A DNA stretch of 50,637 nucleotides from Paludibacteraceae bacterium (GTDB lineage Bacteria; Bacteroidota; Bacteroidia; Bacteroidales; Paludibacteraceae): assembly GCA_905234685.1 (NCBI GenBank), contig CAJOIR010000016.1:1-50637 (forward strand). Reading direction: 5' to 3'. A model generated the notes under the pieces. The model had not been told where the DNA came from. It did no database searches and worked only from the letters and a program-made list of their open reading frames with translations. Numbering within the stretch: the first letter of the stretch is position 1; each line of letters begins with the position of its first letter. Shown here piece by piece: positions 43,837 to 50,637 of this stretch. The translations under genes and the position numbers were made by a program.

Positions 43837-44635
43837 TGCATGAATATATTCCGTTAAATACTTCCTCGGCAGGGCCTGAAAGCCATATATCTCCTTGTTT
43901 GTCAATCTCACATCTCAGGTCGCCTCCAGGGAGATGTAGTAAAACAGTATCACTTGTAAACTGTTTATTCATAGCAGCTGCAGCGACAGCGCATGCGCCA
44001 GTGCCACAAGCCATTGTCTCTCCAGTACCTCGCTCCCACACTCTCATTCTTATCTCGTGTGGATTGATTACTTCTGCGAACTCAACATTGGTTTTTTCAG
44101 GGAAACAGGGCAACACTTCTATCTGGGCTCCGAGGTTGACATCTATATTGTCAAGACTCGTGACAAACCATACGGCATGCGGATTCCCGACATTTACTTT
44201 CTGCAGTCGGGCATCATACTGTGGCAGATATATTTCGTCTTCAACATAGACTTTACCCATTCCTACAGTGACGCTTTCGACAGAGTTGCCTGAAGTATTA
44301 AGGAAGAGTTTTTTGATTCCGGCCTTTGTTTCGAGTAGAAGCGAATCTTTGTTGGTGAGAGAATGCTCGAAGACATATTTGCCTACACATCTTGAAGCAT
44401 TGCCACACATCTCAGCCTCAGAGCCGTCGGCATTAAACATACGCATACGGAAATCAGCGGCGTCAGAAGGCATGATAAGCACAAGACCGTCGCTGCCTAT
44501 GCCTTTGTGGCGGTTGCTGACAGCGCGAGCGAGTGCATGCAGTTGTGCCTCGGAGAAATGAAACTTATTAGTAACGCAATCCACATAAACGTAGTCGTTA
44601 CCGGCGCCATGCATCTTTGTGAAGGGAAGAGTCAT
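43823..44635 (-). CDS. dapF: Diaminopimelate epimerase
   Basis: The 270-residue protein has both catalytic Cys residues of the family, in FNADGSEAEMCGNASRC and in ETMACGTGACAVA, plus the start motif FTKMHGAGNDYVYVD. It converts LL- to meso-diaminopimelate without a cofactor. It is coupled to dapL downstream and lies 11 bp after the decarboxylase-like gene, so all three may share a transcript. Confidence 0.96.
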   Translation of the reverse strand: MTLPFTKMHGAGNDYVYVDCVTNKFHFSEAQLHALARAVSNRHKGIGSDGLVLIMPSDAADFRMRMFNADGSEAEMCGNASRCVGKYVFEHSLTNKDSLLLETKAGIKKLFLNTSGNSVESVTVGMGKVYVEDEIYLPQYDARLQKVNVGNPHAVWFVTSLDNIDVNLGAQIEVLPCFPEKTNVEFAEVINPHEIRMRVWERGTGETMACGTGACAVAAAAMNKQFTSDTVLLHLPGGDLRCEIDKQGDIWLSGPAEEVFNGIYSCNEQE

Positions 44636-44646
44636 AAGTTATGAGG

Positions 44647-45858
44647 TTAGGGATTGAGGGCTTTAACAAACTTGTCAATTTTATCTTTGGTTACATGCTG
44701 CATAACGACAACATGAGCAAGTTCACCGCCGAAATGCTCGTCATATCCTAAAGCCAACACATACTCACTGCATATCTCGGCTGAAGGTCGTTTGAAGAAA
44801 ACGGTATTGCTGTATTCGTTCTTCCAACAAGGCCAACCTATGCTGTCAAGTTGCTGCTTGAGATACTCAGTGCAATCCAAAAGCCGGTTAGCCTGAAGCG
44901 ACCAGTTGTCATATCCTACCGTTTGTATCAACCACCAGAATTTAAGTGGTTGCACAGCGTCACGCGAGCAGTTGATCATCTTCATGTTTCCGTTGAGATA
45001 GGTAACATTGAAATTATTCTGGTTGTCATAAGTCTCGCGTGTACACAGGAATAATCCGGAAGGAGAATCAATGCCGAAGAATTTGTGTCCGCTAATGGCT
45101 ATTGACTCATATCGCATGTCTTTGCAGTTGACCATTCGTTTGTGTTCGGTGAAAGGCAGATATCCACCAAAGAGAGCAGCATCAACATGCCTGTAAACAG
45201 CCACCTCCGGATGGCGGTCGAGAACGGCATTCAACGCTTCTTGGTCATCAATAGCTCCCTTGAAAGTTGAGCCCATAGCATACACCAAGAGTGCAGGGCG
45301 CTTTGTATCAAGCACTTTCTCCAATTCCTCGGGGATCATACGACCCATTGAGTCACTTTTGACGAGTTTGACATCAAGATTCTGCAAGTCGCAAAGACGC
45401 ATGTTGGAATAATGCGCTTCATCTGACACATAAACAACGGGTTTCTTGCCAGTTCTGTTGTAGAGACTGTTTGCTCCGAAATAAATTCCATGGTTATTGC
45501 CGTCAGTGCCACTGTGTGTGACAATACCCCATACACTGTCAGAGTCAAAACCGTACAAAGGAGCGAAAAACTCTATCACTTCGCGTTCGAAAGCCTGTGA
45601 TGACATCTTCCACGGGTTGTCTGTCATAGGGTCTCCGGCATTATTGAGGTTAATCATATCCATACCTGTATTGACATACCACTCATAGAAGTCATGCAAT
45701 GCAGATTTCTGATTCACAGGATATCCGAAATATGTATTCTGACCTTCTTTCCAAACCTTAGTCCACTCATCCAGTTTCTGAAACTCTGGTTTCCTGTTGT
45801 TGACTACGCATTGTACGCATAAAAGCAACACTGCCAAGAAATAAAAACTCTTTTTCAT
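44647..45858 (-). CDS. PLP-dependent histidine-decarboxylase-like protein with N-terminal export signal
   Basis: The 403-residue protein resembles PLP-type histidine decarboxylases (group II): YFGYPVNQK, WGIVTHSGTDGNNHGIYFG, the stacking His at 149 (SDEAHYS), GSTFKGAIDD at 197-205, Asp226 (HVDAALFGG) and the PLP Lys259 in SGHKFFGIDSPSG. Known homologues begin close to the segment that starts here at residue 28; the first 20 residues (MKKSFYFLAVLLLCVQC) are extra and look like a signal or lipoprotein peptide, though the lipobox is not canonical. The enzyme may therefore act outside the cytoplasm, which is unusual for a PLP enzyme. The substrate may be histidine or another amino acid. It is followed by dapF and dapL on the same strand. 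Confidence 0.78.
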   Translation of the reverse strand: MKKSFYFLAVLLLCVQCVVNNRKPEFQKLDEWTKVWKEGQNTYFGYPVNQKSALHDFYEWYVNTGMDMINLNNAGDPMTDNPWKMSSQAFEREVIEFFAPLYGFDSDSVWGIVTHSGTDGNNHGIYFGANSLYNRTGKKPVVYVSDEAHYSNMRLCDLQNLDVKLVKSDSMGRMIPEELEKVLDTKRPALLVYAMGSTFKGAIDDQEALNAVLDRHPEVAVYRHVDAALFGGYLPFTEHKRMVNCKDMRYESIAISGHKFFGIDSPSGLFLCTRETYDNQNNFNVTYLNGNMKMINCSRDAVQPLKFWWLIQTVGYDNWSLQANRLLDCTEYLKQQLDSIGWPCWKNEYSNTVFFKRPSAEICSEYVLALGYDEHFGGELAHVVVMQHVTKDKIDKFVKALNP

Positions 45859-45964
45859 AACATTTATTTTAATTAATTATTATACAAGTTTATTCCAACA
45901 CAGCTAACGTCATAGATAAACCTAATCCGTTGTCTGCGTTCTGTATTATGTTTCATTTGGTATG

Positions 45965-47383
45965 TTATCTTTCAAAAAGGCGCAGCAACCACATTTTCTT
46001 TTTACCTGTTTCACCACCGTATGGATGCTCTCGCAAAGAAAGATTGAATATTGTACTGCCTTTGAGAACAGTCTGAGGATGTGTAAACTCACGGAAGCCC
46101 CATTCGCCGTGATATGCTCCCATACCAGAATGACCAGTGCCATTGAATGGTACACCTTTTACCATCATGTGAATACAAACCTCGTTGATACATCCTCCAC
46201 CGTATTGTTGAGTCTGCATGACGCGGTTTGCCCAACGCATATTCTTTGTGAAGAGATACATGGCGAGAGGATGCTCTCGGTCGGCAATAGTATCCATCAA
46301 ATTATCTACATCTGCGTCCTTAAATGATACAACAGGCAGCAAGGGGCAGAACAACTCATGCTTTACTATATGCTCGTTGATGTCAACAGGGTAGATGATT
46401 GTGGGCGCATACTTGCGAGTCTGAGGATTGCCTGTGCCTCCAAAGATGACACGACTGCGGTATTCATCCGCCAGTTTGGCACACTTTTCATACGCTGCGT
46501 CTGTAATAAGTTTGGGGTATTCGAGATTATTCTCTGCTTGATTGCCAATCTGCTTGACAAACGCTGCTTTCAACTCTTCAAGAAACTTATCTGCCACTTC
46601 CTTGGCAATAGCAATCTGGTTGATGTTAATACAAATCTGACCGGCATTAGTTAGTTTGAAGAAGGCTATCTTACGAGCGGCATCTTTGAGGTCTGCATCT
46701 TTGCGGACAACACACCAGTTGCCTGTCTCACCTCCGAGTTCAAGAGCGACAGGAGTGAGGTTCTTTGCAGCCTCTGCTAACACATGCTTGCCTACTGACG
46801 GAGAGCCTGTATAGAATATTTTGTCAAAACGTTGAGCAAGACACATATCTGCCACATCGTGTCCACCGTCAATGAGTGTCACATACTCGGGCGGAAAAGT
46901 CTCAGCAAAGAAACGTTTGAGAGTAGCAGTAGAAGCGGCAGATTTGCTGCTGGACTTGATAACTACTGTGTTGCCTCCAGCCATGGCAGCAGCCACAACA
47001 CCTATTGTGAGTAGTATGGGAAAGTTGAATGGACTGATGACGAGCGATACACCGTATGGCATCTTATATACCTTGGTTATCAGACTCGGGAAACACATCA
47101 ATCCGCTAAAATGCAACTCCGGTCTTGCCCATCGGCGAAGACCGCTGATCATCTCATTGACTTCGGTAATGATAGGGCCTATATCGCAGAGATAAGCCTC
47201 CACGCGGCTTCTTCCGAGGTCTTCAGCCAAAGCATCCTCAAACTCTTCCTCATGGGCAAGAACTGCGGCTTTAAGGTGTTTTAATTGGCGTATTCGCCAT
47301 TTTATCGGAAGTGTTGTGCCTGAGCGAAAAAAACGGCGTTGAGCCGCTACAATGTCTCGAATGTCTGTTTCTGTATATGCCAT
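45965..47383 (-). CDS. Aldehyde dehydrogenase family protein
   Basis: The 472-residue protein fits the ALDH3-like group: SPFNFPILLTIGVVAAAMAGGN, the GSPSVGKHV NAD loop, the general base region LELGGETGN and the catalytic Cys in NAGQICININ. The typical KSP after ELGG is changed to ETG. The C-terminus (SLREHPYGGETGKKKMWLL) is like the hydrophobic or basic tails of this group. It lies 9 bp after the iron-type alcohol dehydrogenase gene, so the pair would oxidise an alcohol to an acid or run the reverse. The natural substrate is not evident. Confidence 0.88.
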   Translation of the reverse strand: MAYTETDIRDIVAAQRRFFRSGTTLPIKWRIRQLKHLKAAVLAHEEEFEDALAEDLGRSRVEAYLCDIGPIITEVNEMISGLRRWARPELHFSGLMCFPSLITKVYKMPYGVSLVISPFNFPILLTIGVVAAAMAGGNTVVIKSSSKSAASTATLKRFFAETFPPEYVTLIDGGHDVADMCLAQRFDKIFYTGSPSVGKHVLAEAAKNLTPVALELGGETGNWCVVRKDADLKDAARKIAFFKLTNAGQICININQIAIAKEVADKFLEELKAAFVKQIGNQAENNLEYPKLITDAAYEKCAKLADEYRSRVIFGGTGNPQTRKYAPTIIYPVDINEHIVKHELFCPLLPVVSFKDADVDNLMDTIADREHPLAMYLFTKNMRWANRVMQTQQYGGGCINEVCIHMMVKGVPFNGTGHSGMGAYHGEWGFREFTHPQTVLKGSTIFNLSLREHPYGGETGKKKMWLLRLFER

Positions 47384-47392
47384 AGTGATTAT

Positions 47393-48601
47393 TTATTTGT
47401 TAACGGTTATTTGTTGAAGCAACGATAATATGTCCTTGTTACTGAATGTCATCGGAGCAGAGTAATTTATGGAATCGGCGGCTATCATCCCAATAAGTTC
47501 TTTGTAATCATCAGCCTTAACTGGCGAGACTATACTATCCATAGCGCATTGTGACATAAGATTTTTTACTGCTCGAAGAAAAATATCTGCCGCTTGCTTG
47601 TTGGCAACATCATCATCTGCAATGCCGCAATAACGCGCCATCTGCGCATATTTATCAACACACGCACTTTTCTGGAATTCCAATACCGGCATTAGCATCA
47701 GGGAAATGGCTTGTCCGTGAGGAAGGTGGTATTTGGCTCCGATACTGTGAGCAAAAGCGTGTACATAACCTGCCAATTGGGTATTGATAGCGTTACCGCC
47801 ATACATAGCAGCTCGACACATACCCAGACGCGCTTCAACATTCTCCGGCTCACGCATTACTACAGGCAGATTCTGCAAAATGAGTTTAATTCCCTCCATA
47901 CTGAGTTGCATGTCGTGTTCGTTGTATTTCACATCTCCTACAGCGCCTTCAATACAATGGCTAAGCGCATCCATACCGCATGCTGCAGTCACCTGCTGAG
48001 GCGCATGAATGGTTAATTCGCTATCAAGTACCACATGCGTAACATTAAGACCTATCAACACAGTTGAACTCTTCACTCCATGGTTATTGCTCACCACAGC
48101 GCCTACTGTAGTCTCAGCGCCTGTGCCTGCGGTGGAGGGAACCATGATTACAGGCAATGTGCTACCTGGCACAGGCAGGAATTTCAACAACAAGGCTTTG
48201 ACCGGAAGATGCGGACAGCGCACACCTGCCGCTATCATCTTGCATGTATCCATTACCGATCCTCCACCCAAGGCAATGATACACTCTGCATTGTTTTCCA
48301 ACGCTTTTTGTCTCCCCGTTTCAATTAGAGCGATGTTAGGCTCTGAATTGATGTCATCAAACAGGGTGTAACCTACTCCGGCTGACTCTAAGGATTCAAT
48401 AATGGCTTTTTCATACCCTATTGAACTGAGAGTCTTATCTGTAACCAACAAAACATGTTTATAGTTGCATTTATGACAAATATCTCCAATATGTCTGCGC
48501 GACTCGTGACCTTCTATTACTTCAGGCTCAGGGAGAGGAATGACGTGAATAACCTTCCCTGGCAACCGATGAATGTATTTTCTGAAATGATATGTATCCA
48601 T
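47393..48601 (-). CDS. Iron-containing alcohol dehydrogenase
   Basis: From the ATG at 48601 the protein has 402 residues. The family features are ALGGGSVMDTCKMIA (NAD site), PSTAGTGAETT, and the metal ligands DALSHCIEG, with HAFAHSIGAKYHLPHG providing the last two His. Such enzymes act on short alcohols, lactaldehyde, 1,3-propanediol or 4-hydroxybutyrate. The longer start at 48658 runs through the promoter element and into the DNA-glycosylase gene and is rejected. It is the first gene of a two-gene unit with the ALDH. Confidence 0.9.
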   Translation of the reverse strand: MDTYHFRKYIHRLPGKVIHVIPLPEPEVIEGHESRRHIGDICHKCNYKHVLLVTDKTLSSIGYEKAIIESLESAGVGYTLFDDINSEPNIALIETGRQKALENNAECIIALGGGSVMDTCKMIAAGVRCPHLPVKALLLKFLPVPGSTLPVIMVPSTAGTGAETTVGAVVSNNHGVKSSTVLIGLNVTHVVLDSELTIHAPQQVTAACGMDALSHCIEGAVGDVKYNEHDMQLSMEGIKLILQNLPVVMREPENVEARLGMCRAAMYGGNAINTQLAGYVHAFAHSIGAKYHLPHGQAISLMLMPVLEFQKSACVDKYAQMARYCGIADDDVANKQAADIFLRAVKNLMSQCAMDSIVSPVKADDYKELIGMIAADSINYSAPMTFSNKDILSLLQQITVNK

Positions 48602-48627
48602 AGTATTCTTTAGTTTAATAGCACTTG

Positions 48628-48659
48628 CAAAGATAGTTAATCTTCGGCATCTATGCAAG
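48628..48659 (-). promoter_or_regulatory. Promoter of the alcohol/aldehyde dehydrogenase pair
   Basis: On the minus strand TATCTTTG (48635-48628) and CTTG (48659-48656) with a 20-nt spacer match the consensus. The -33 part overlaps the last codons of the gene upstream. Confidence 0.6.
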
Positions 48660-49241
48660 AGAAAAGCCTATCGTCTTCATCATTCGCATATATGCAGCGG
48701 CTTTCTTTTCAAACGACAACGGATAAGCACGAGATGTTGAAGGCATACGCCAAAAACGTATTGGTTTGTCGGCGAAAGATGTTTCAATATATTCACCCAC
48801 TTTAGGAGTGTTTGTTTGCATCATCTCAGCCAAAGTCTCTGCTGCTTTTCCGCCTGTACAGCAGATATCATTGCATAATGGCAATTGTTTTAGTAACTCT
48901 GTAATATCAGTTGCTTCAATTATCTCCAGATGCTCGTCAGCCGCATTGCCCTGCAGGCGCCTTACCGCTTGCGCCGTGTCGAAAATGGCAATTCCTCTAT
49001 CCTTGCAAAATTCGACAATCTCTTCATACTTAAAACGTTTTTCATGAGTGCAGAAATGCAATTTGTCACCATAGAACACCTGCCCAATAATCCGCCACAT
49101 ATCATTTTGAGGATTCGGATAGAAAAATTCCATGCACCACCTCACCCGTGGCGGCGGGAAACTGCCAAGCATCAGCACGCGGGCATTCTTCGGCAAAAAC
49201 GGTTGCAACGGATGATGTTCGATTTCGGGTATAACAGGCAT
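48651..49241 (-). CDS. Uracil-DNA glycosylase family protein (mismatch/deoxyinosine type)
   Basis: The 196-residue protein shows the superfamily motifs: LGSFPPPRV and FYPNPQNDMWRI (water-activating loop region), and the C-terminal MPSTSRAYP, where the usual intercalating motif lies. Single-domain members remove uracil, hypoxanthine or mismatched bases from DNA. The N-terminus is PEIEHHPLQPFLPKNARVLM; a related sequence occurs in a small ORF at 50221-50361. The gene lies 1 bp after the TIGR04076 gene, so they are in one transcript with a CatA-like gene and ogt. Confidence 0.88.
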   Translation of the reverse strand: MPVIPEIEHHPLQPFLPKNARVLMLGSFPPPRVRWCMEFFYPNPQNDMWRIIGQVFYGDKLHFCTHEKRFKYEEIVEFCKDRGIAIFDTAQAVRRLQGNAADEHLEIIEATDITELLKQLPLCNDICCTGGKAAETLAEMMQTNTPKVGEYIETSFADKPIRFWRMPSTSRAYPLSFEKKAAAYMRMMKTIGFSLA

Positions 49242-49242
49242 C

Positions 49243-49578
49243 TTATTTCTCCTTTTCTTTGTCCGTTCCGGACTCTTCTTCTATAGCTTCAATATAGAAA
49301 CTGAGCGGTCTGAATCCATCGTTGCAACTGATCATCGCGCTCATGGGGTTACGCATCCATCCGTCAAAGAAGTTGCCTTTGCCTTGTGCCAGAGATTCGA
49401 CATACAGTCGCATGGACTCCCATGCAGATGGACACAAACCTTCGGGTCTTTGTGCATTGACAGAAATCCATCGCTGTCCTTGCAGGATGTCACAGGCGTG
49501 TTCAATCGGGTTTTCATATTGCGCCATCAAGTCAGTATAGACTGTCTGGCGAATAGCAGTTATAAGGACTTTAAGCAT
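49243..49578 (-). CDS. TIGR04076 family protein
   Basis: From the ATG at 49578 the protein has 111 residues and matches TIGR04076: TVYTDLMAQYENPIEHACDI, RPEGLCPSAWESMRLYVESL, GNFFDGWMRNPMSAMISCND. Conserved Cys residues (in HAC, LCPSAW, ISCNDG) suggest a metal site or redox role, but no function is known for the family. A longer open frame to 49812 lies within the acetyltransferase gene and is rejected. The start overlaps that gene's end by 8 bp. Confidence 0.85.
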   Translation of the reverse strand: MLKVLITAIRQTVYTDLMAQYENPIEHACDILQGQRWISVNAQRPEGLCPSAWESMRLYVESLAQGKGNFFDGWMRNPMSAMISCNDGFRPLSFYIEAIEEESGTDKEKEK

Positions 49579-50206
49579 AATCTGTATTATTTGACAAAAC
49601 CTGTTGCAGTGCGTTGAGGAATTGCGCCGCCTCCTTTCCGTCCATCTGCACATGGTGGAACTGGAATGATACAGGGAGCCGTGTCCGCCACCAATGTTTG
49701 CGGCGTTTCCCCCAGAAAAGCATCGGATTGGCATAGATGCCCGACCACATATTGACAACAGAGTCAAGTTCCGTTTCCACAAGTGCGGAGGTGCCGACAA
49801 CCATTCTGTCATACTCCGTCAGATCTTTGCACTCGCTACGGCATTGTTCCGTAAGGGTGTTGTAGTCTTTTATGAACTTGGCGAAATCATTGTCAAAAGG
49901 TATGTCACACGAACTGATTCTGCCGTTCCTGTTTGTTACAATCACATTCACCGCCAACTTGTCATACTGTATGAGTTTTCCGTTGACAGGCAGCAGACGG
50001 AACTCTTTTATCGTGCTTGCCGCCTTTGTTATACACCAGCACATCAGCATATTGAACTTCAAGCCATGCCTTTTGCTGATTCTCACAAGCCGTGTGACAT
50101 CAAGGGTCTTGGTCATCGTAACCATCGGCATCGGTGCCTTCATCCACATTCGGAATGCCTCTGCCCGTTTGGTTGTATGCGGGTCAACTTCTTTCATATT
50201 ATTCAA
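49571..50206 (-). CDS. Chloramphenicol acetyltransferase-like (CatA family) protein
   Basis: The 211-residue protein has the CAT fold: an N-terminal MPMVTMTKTLDVTRL strand, FNMLMCWCITKAAS, then NPMLFWGKRR and the catalytic HHVQMDGKEAAQFL, where the first or second His is the general base and DG follows as in CAT. In classical CAT the motif is HHAVCDG, so residues around the base differ. Members can acetylate chloramphenicol, but many chromosomal Bacteroidales homologues have unknown acceptors, so resistance is not claimed. Confidence 0.83.
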   Translation of the reverse strand: MNNMKEVDPHTTKRAEAFRMWMKAPMPMVTMTKTLDVTRLVRISKRHGLKFNMLMCWCITKAASTIKEFRLLPVNGKLIQYDKLAVNVIVTNRNGRISSCDIPFDNDFAKFIKDYNTLTEQCRSECKDLTEYDRMVVGTSALVETELDSVVNMWSGIYANPMLFWGKRRKHWWRTRLPVSFQFHHVQMDGKEAAQFLNALQQVLSNNTDYA

Positions 50207-50220
50207 ACATTCAATATTTT

Positions 50221-50361
50221 TTATGGCAGTGGTGTAAAGTGAAAAACTATGTTAAAGATAAAGATGTTCGCCGCGAGGATGATAGGGCTCACCATCAGCC
50301 GTGCGTTCTCCGACATAAATGGAGACAGTGGGTGGTATTCTATTTCAGGCATATATATCAT
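50221..50361 (-). pseudogene. Fragment resembling the N-terminus of the uracil-DNA-glycosylase-family gene
   Basis: A 46-codon ORF begins at 50361, overlapping the ogt stop by four bases, and ends at 50221. Residues 4-23 read MPEIEYHPLSPFMSENARLM, which agrees at most positions with the start of the gene at 48651-49241 (PEIEHHPLQPFLPKNARVLM). After that the resemblance stops and the sequence becomes hydrophobic (SPIILAANIFIFNIVFHF). It is most simply a truncated, duplicated 5' end; a real small protein with a membrane tail is less likely. Confidence 0.6.
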
Positions 50362-50637
50362 ATTATTTTTTCCAAATCCAACAATATCCGTTTCATCTCT
50401 ATTCCTCCGGCATAGCCGGTAAGCAATCCGTCAACGCCAATGACACGATGGCAGGGAATAAGTATCAACAGCGGGTTGCTGCCTACTGCCCGTCCGACAG
50501 CCTGCGCGGAGCGGCATCCTATCCGCTTGGCTATCTCTCCGTAAGTGACGGTTTGTCCATATGGGATTGTCAGCAATTCTTTCCATACTCTCTTCTGAAA
50601 GTCTGTACCATAAAGCATGAGAGGTGGCATAAAATCA
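50358..50637 (-). CDS. ogt: Methylated-DNA-protein-cysteine methyltransferase, partial at the window edge
   Basis: The C-terminal domain of the O6-alkylguanine repair protein is present: DFQKRVWKELLTIPYGQTVTY, AQAVGRAVGSNPLLILI and the active-site PCHRVIG, where Cys accepts the alkyl group, then GLLTGYAGGIEMKRILL. The frame is open to the right edge, so an N-terminal domain probably lies beyond the window; a start at 50630 would give a 90-residue protein, shorter than usual. Each protein acts once and repairs alkylated DNA. Confidence 0.9.
   Translation of the reverse strand, partial: DFMPPLMLYGTDFQKRVWKELLTIPYGQTVTYGEIAKRIGCRSAQAVGRAVGSNPLLILIPCHRVIGVDGLLTGYAGGIEMKRILLDLEKII

Noticed and set aside
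49579..49812. N-terminal extension of the TIGR04076 protein
   Set aside because: The extension overlaps the acetyltransferase gene in another frame and is low in complexity; the family begins at the ATG at 49578.
49571..50206. Chloramphenicol resistance gene
   Set aside because: The fold and catalytic His are there, but motif differences and a chromosomal context without mobile elements do not support a resistance call.
1..50637. tRNA, rRNA, insertion sequences, integrase or attachment sites
   Set aside because: The intergenic gaps were read for tRNA-like stems, conserved rRNA segments, transposase motifs and long terminal repeats; none was seen.

Overview
The window looks like a chromosomal segment of a Bacteroidales bacterium, probably close to Prevotellaceae or Bacteroidaceae. 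Promoters follow the Bacteroidetes pattern (a -33 element near TTTG, about 19-20 nt, then TAnnTTTG) and there are few Shine-Dalgarno sites. The gene set fits too: a pectinesterase with a Bacteroidales-type C-terminal sorting motif, NamZ/DUF1343, DUF4292, the dapF-dapL diaminopimelate route, TamB without a neighbouring TamA, and a fused FAD/Fe-S 2-hydroxyacid dehydrogenase. All assignments come from reading the sequence by eye; no database search was run.

Layout. 1-4.7 kb (- strand) is part of a type I restriction-modification locus: RhuM-family gene, a large AT-rich gene fusing a metallophosphoesterase to a STAND-like P-loop NTPase, then the start of hsdM running off the left edge. 4.7-6.4 kb holds a Nudix hydrolase coupled to an unrecognised protein. 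6.5-12.0 kb (-) is an operon hypB - multi-cluster FeS/FAD oxidoreductase - hypA - small membrane protein - DUF5692-like membrane protein, closed by a clear terminator; no hydrogenase or urease subunit is present in the window. 12.1-18.3 kb (+) has tamB and yifB/comM, then a decayed secreted-protein gene. 19.1-23.7 kb (-) has namZ, a D-2-hydroxyglutarate dehydrogenase-like fusion and a CYTH protein. 23.9-28.8 kb (-) has a pectinesterase and a U32 hydroxylation-type protein. 28.9-34.2 kb (+) is a compact run of a secreted protein, a SpoU methylase, an SUI1/YciH factor, an AddA/RecB-like helicase-nuclease and rimM. 34.3-40.3 kb (-) is an envelope set: dut, TPR lipoprotein, DUF4292 lipoprotein, EnvC-like coiled-coil/LytM protein, FKBP lipoprotein, a Rieske-like Cys4 lipoprotein, with a diacylglycerol-kinase-like gene upstream. 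40.6-41.6 kb (+) has rplS and ybaK. 41.7-50.6 kb (-) has an isolated sdhB/frdB, dapF-dapL behind an apparently exported histidine-decarboxylase-like protein, an ALDH/iron-ADH pair, and a set with ogt, a uracil-DNA-glycosylase-family gene, a fragment resembling its N-terminus, a CatA-like acetyltransferase and a TIGR04076 protein.

The most notable signals are: (1) the phosphoesterase-STAND gene inside the restriction locus, with an Arg in place of the Walker A Lys; (2) the hypA/hypB cluster without a nickel enzyme but with two conserved-looking membrane proteins and a large oxidoreductase; (3) a family of 15-bp-period tandem repeats at four loci, one of them in frame inside a coding sequence, and a second dispersed 33-bp repeat that also enters a coding sequence; (4) a PLP decarboxylase with an N-terminal export signal. 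No tRNA, rRNA, CRISPR array, insertion sequence or transposase was seen.
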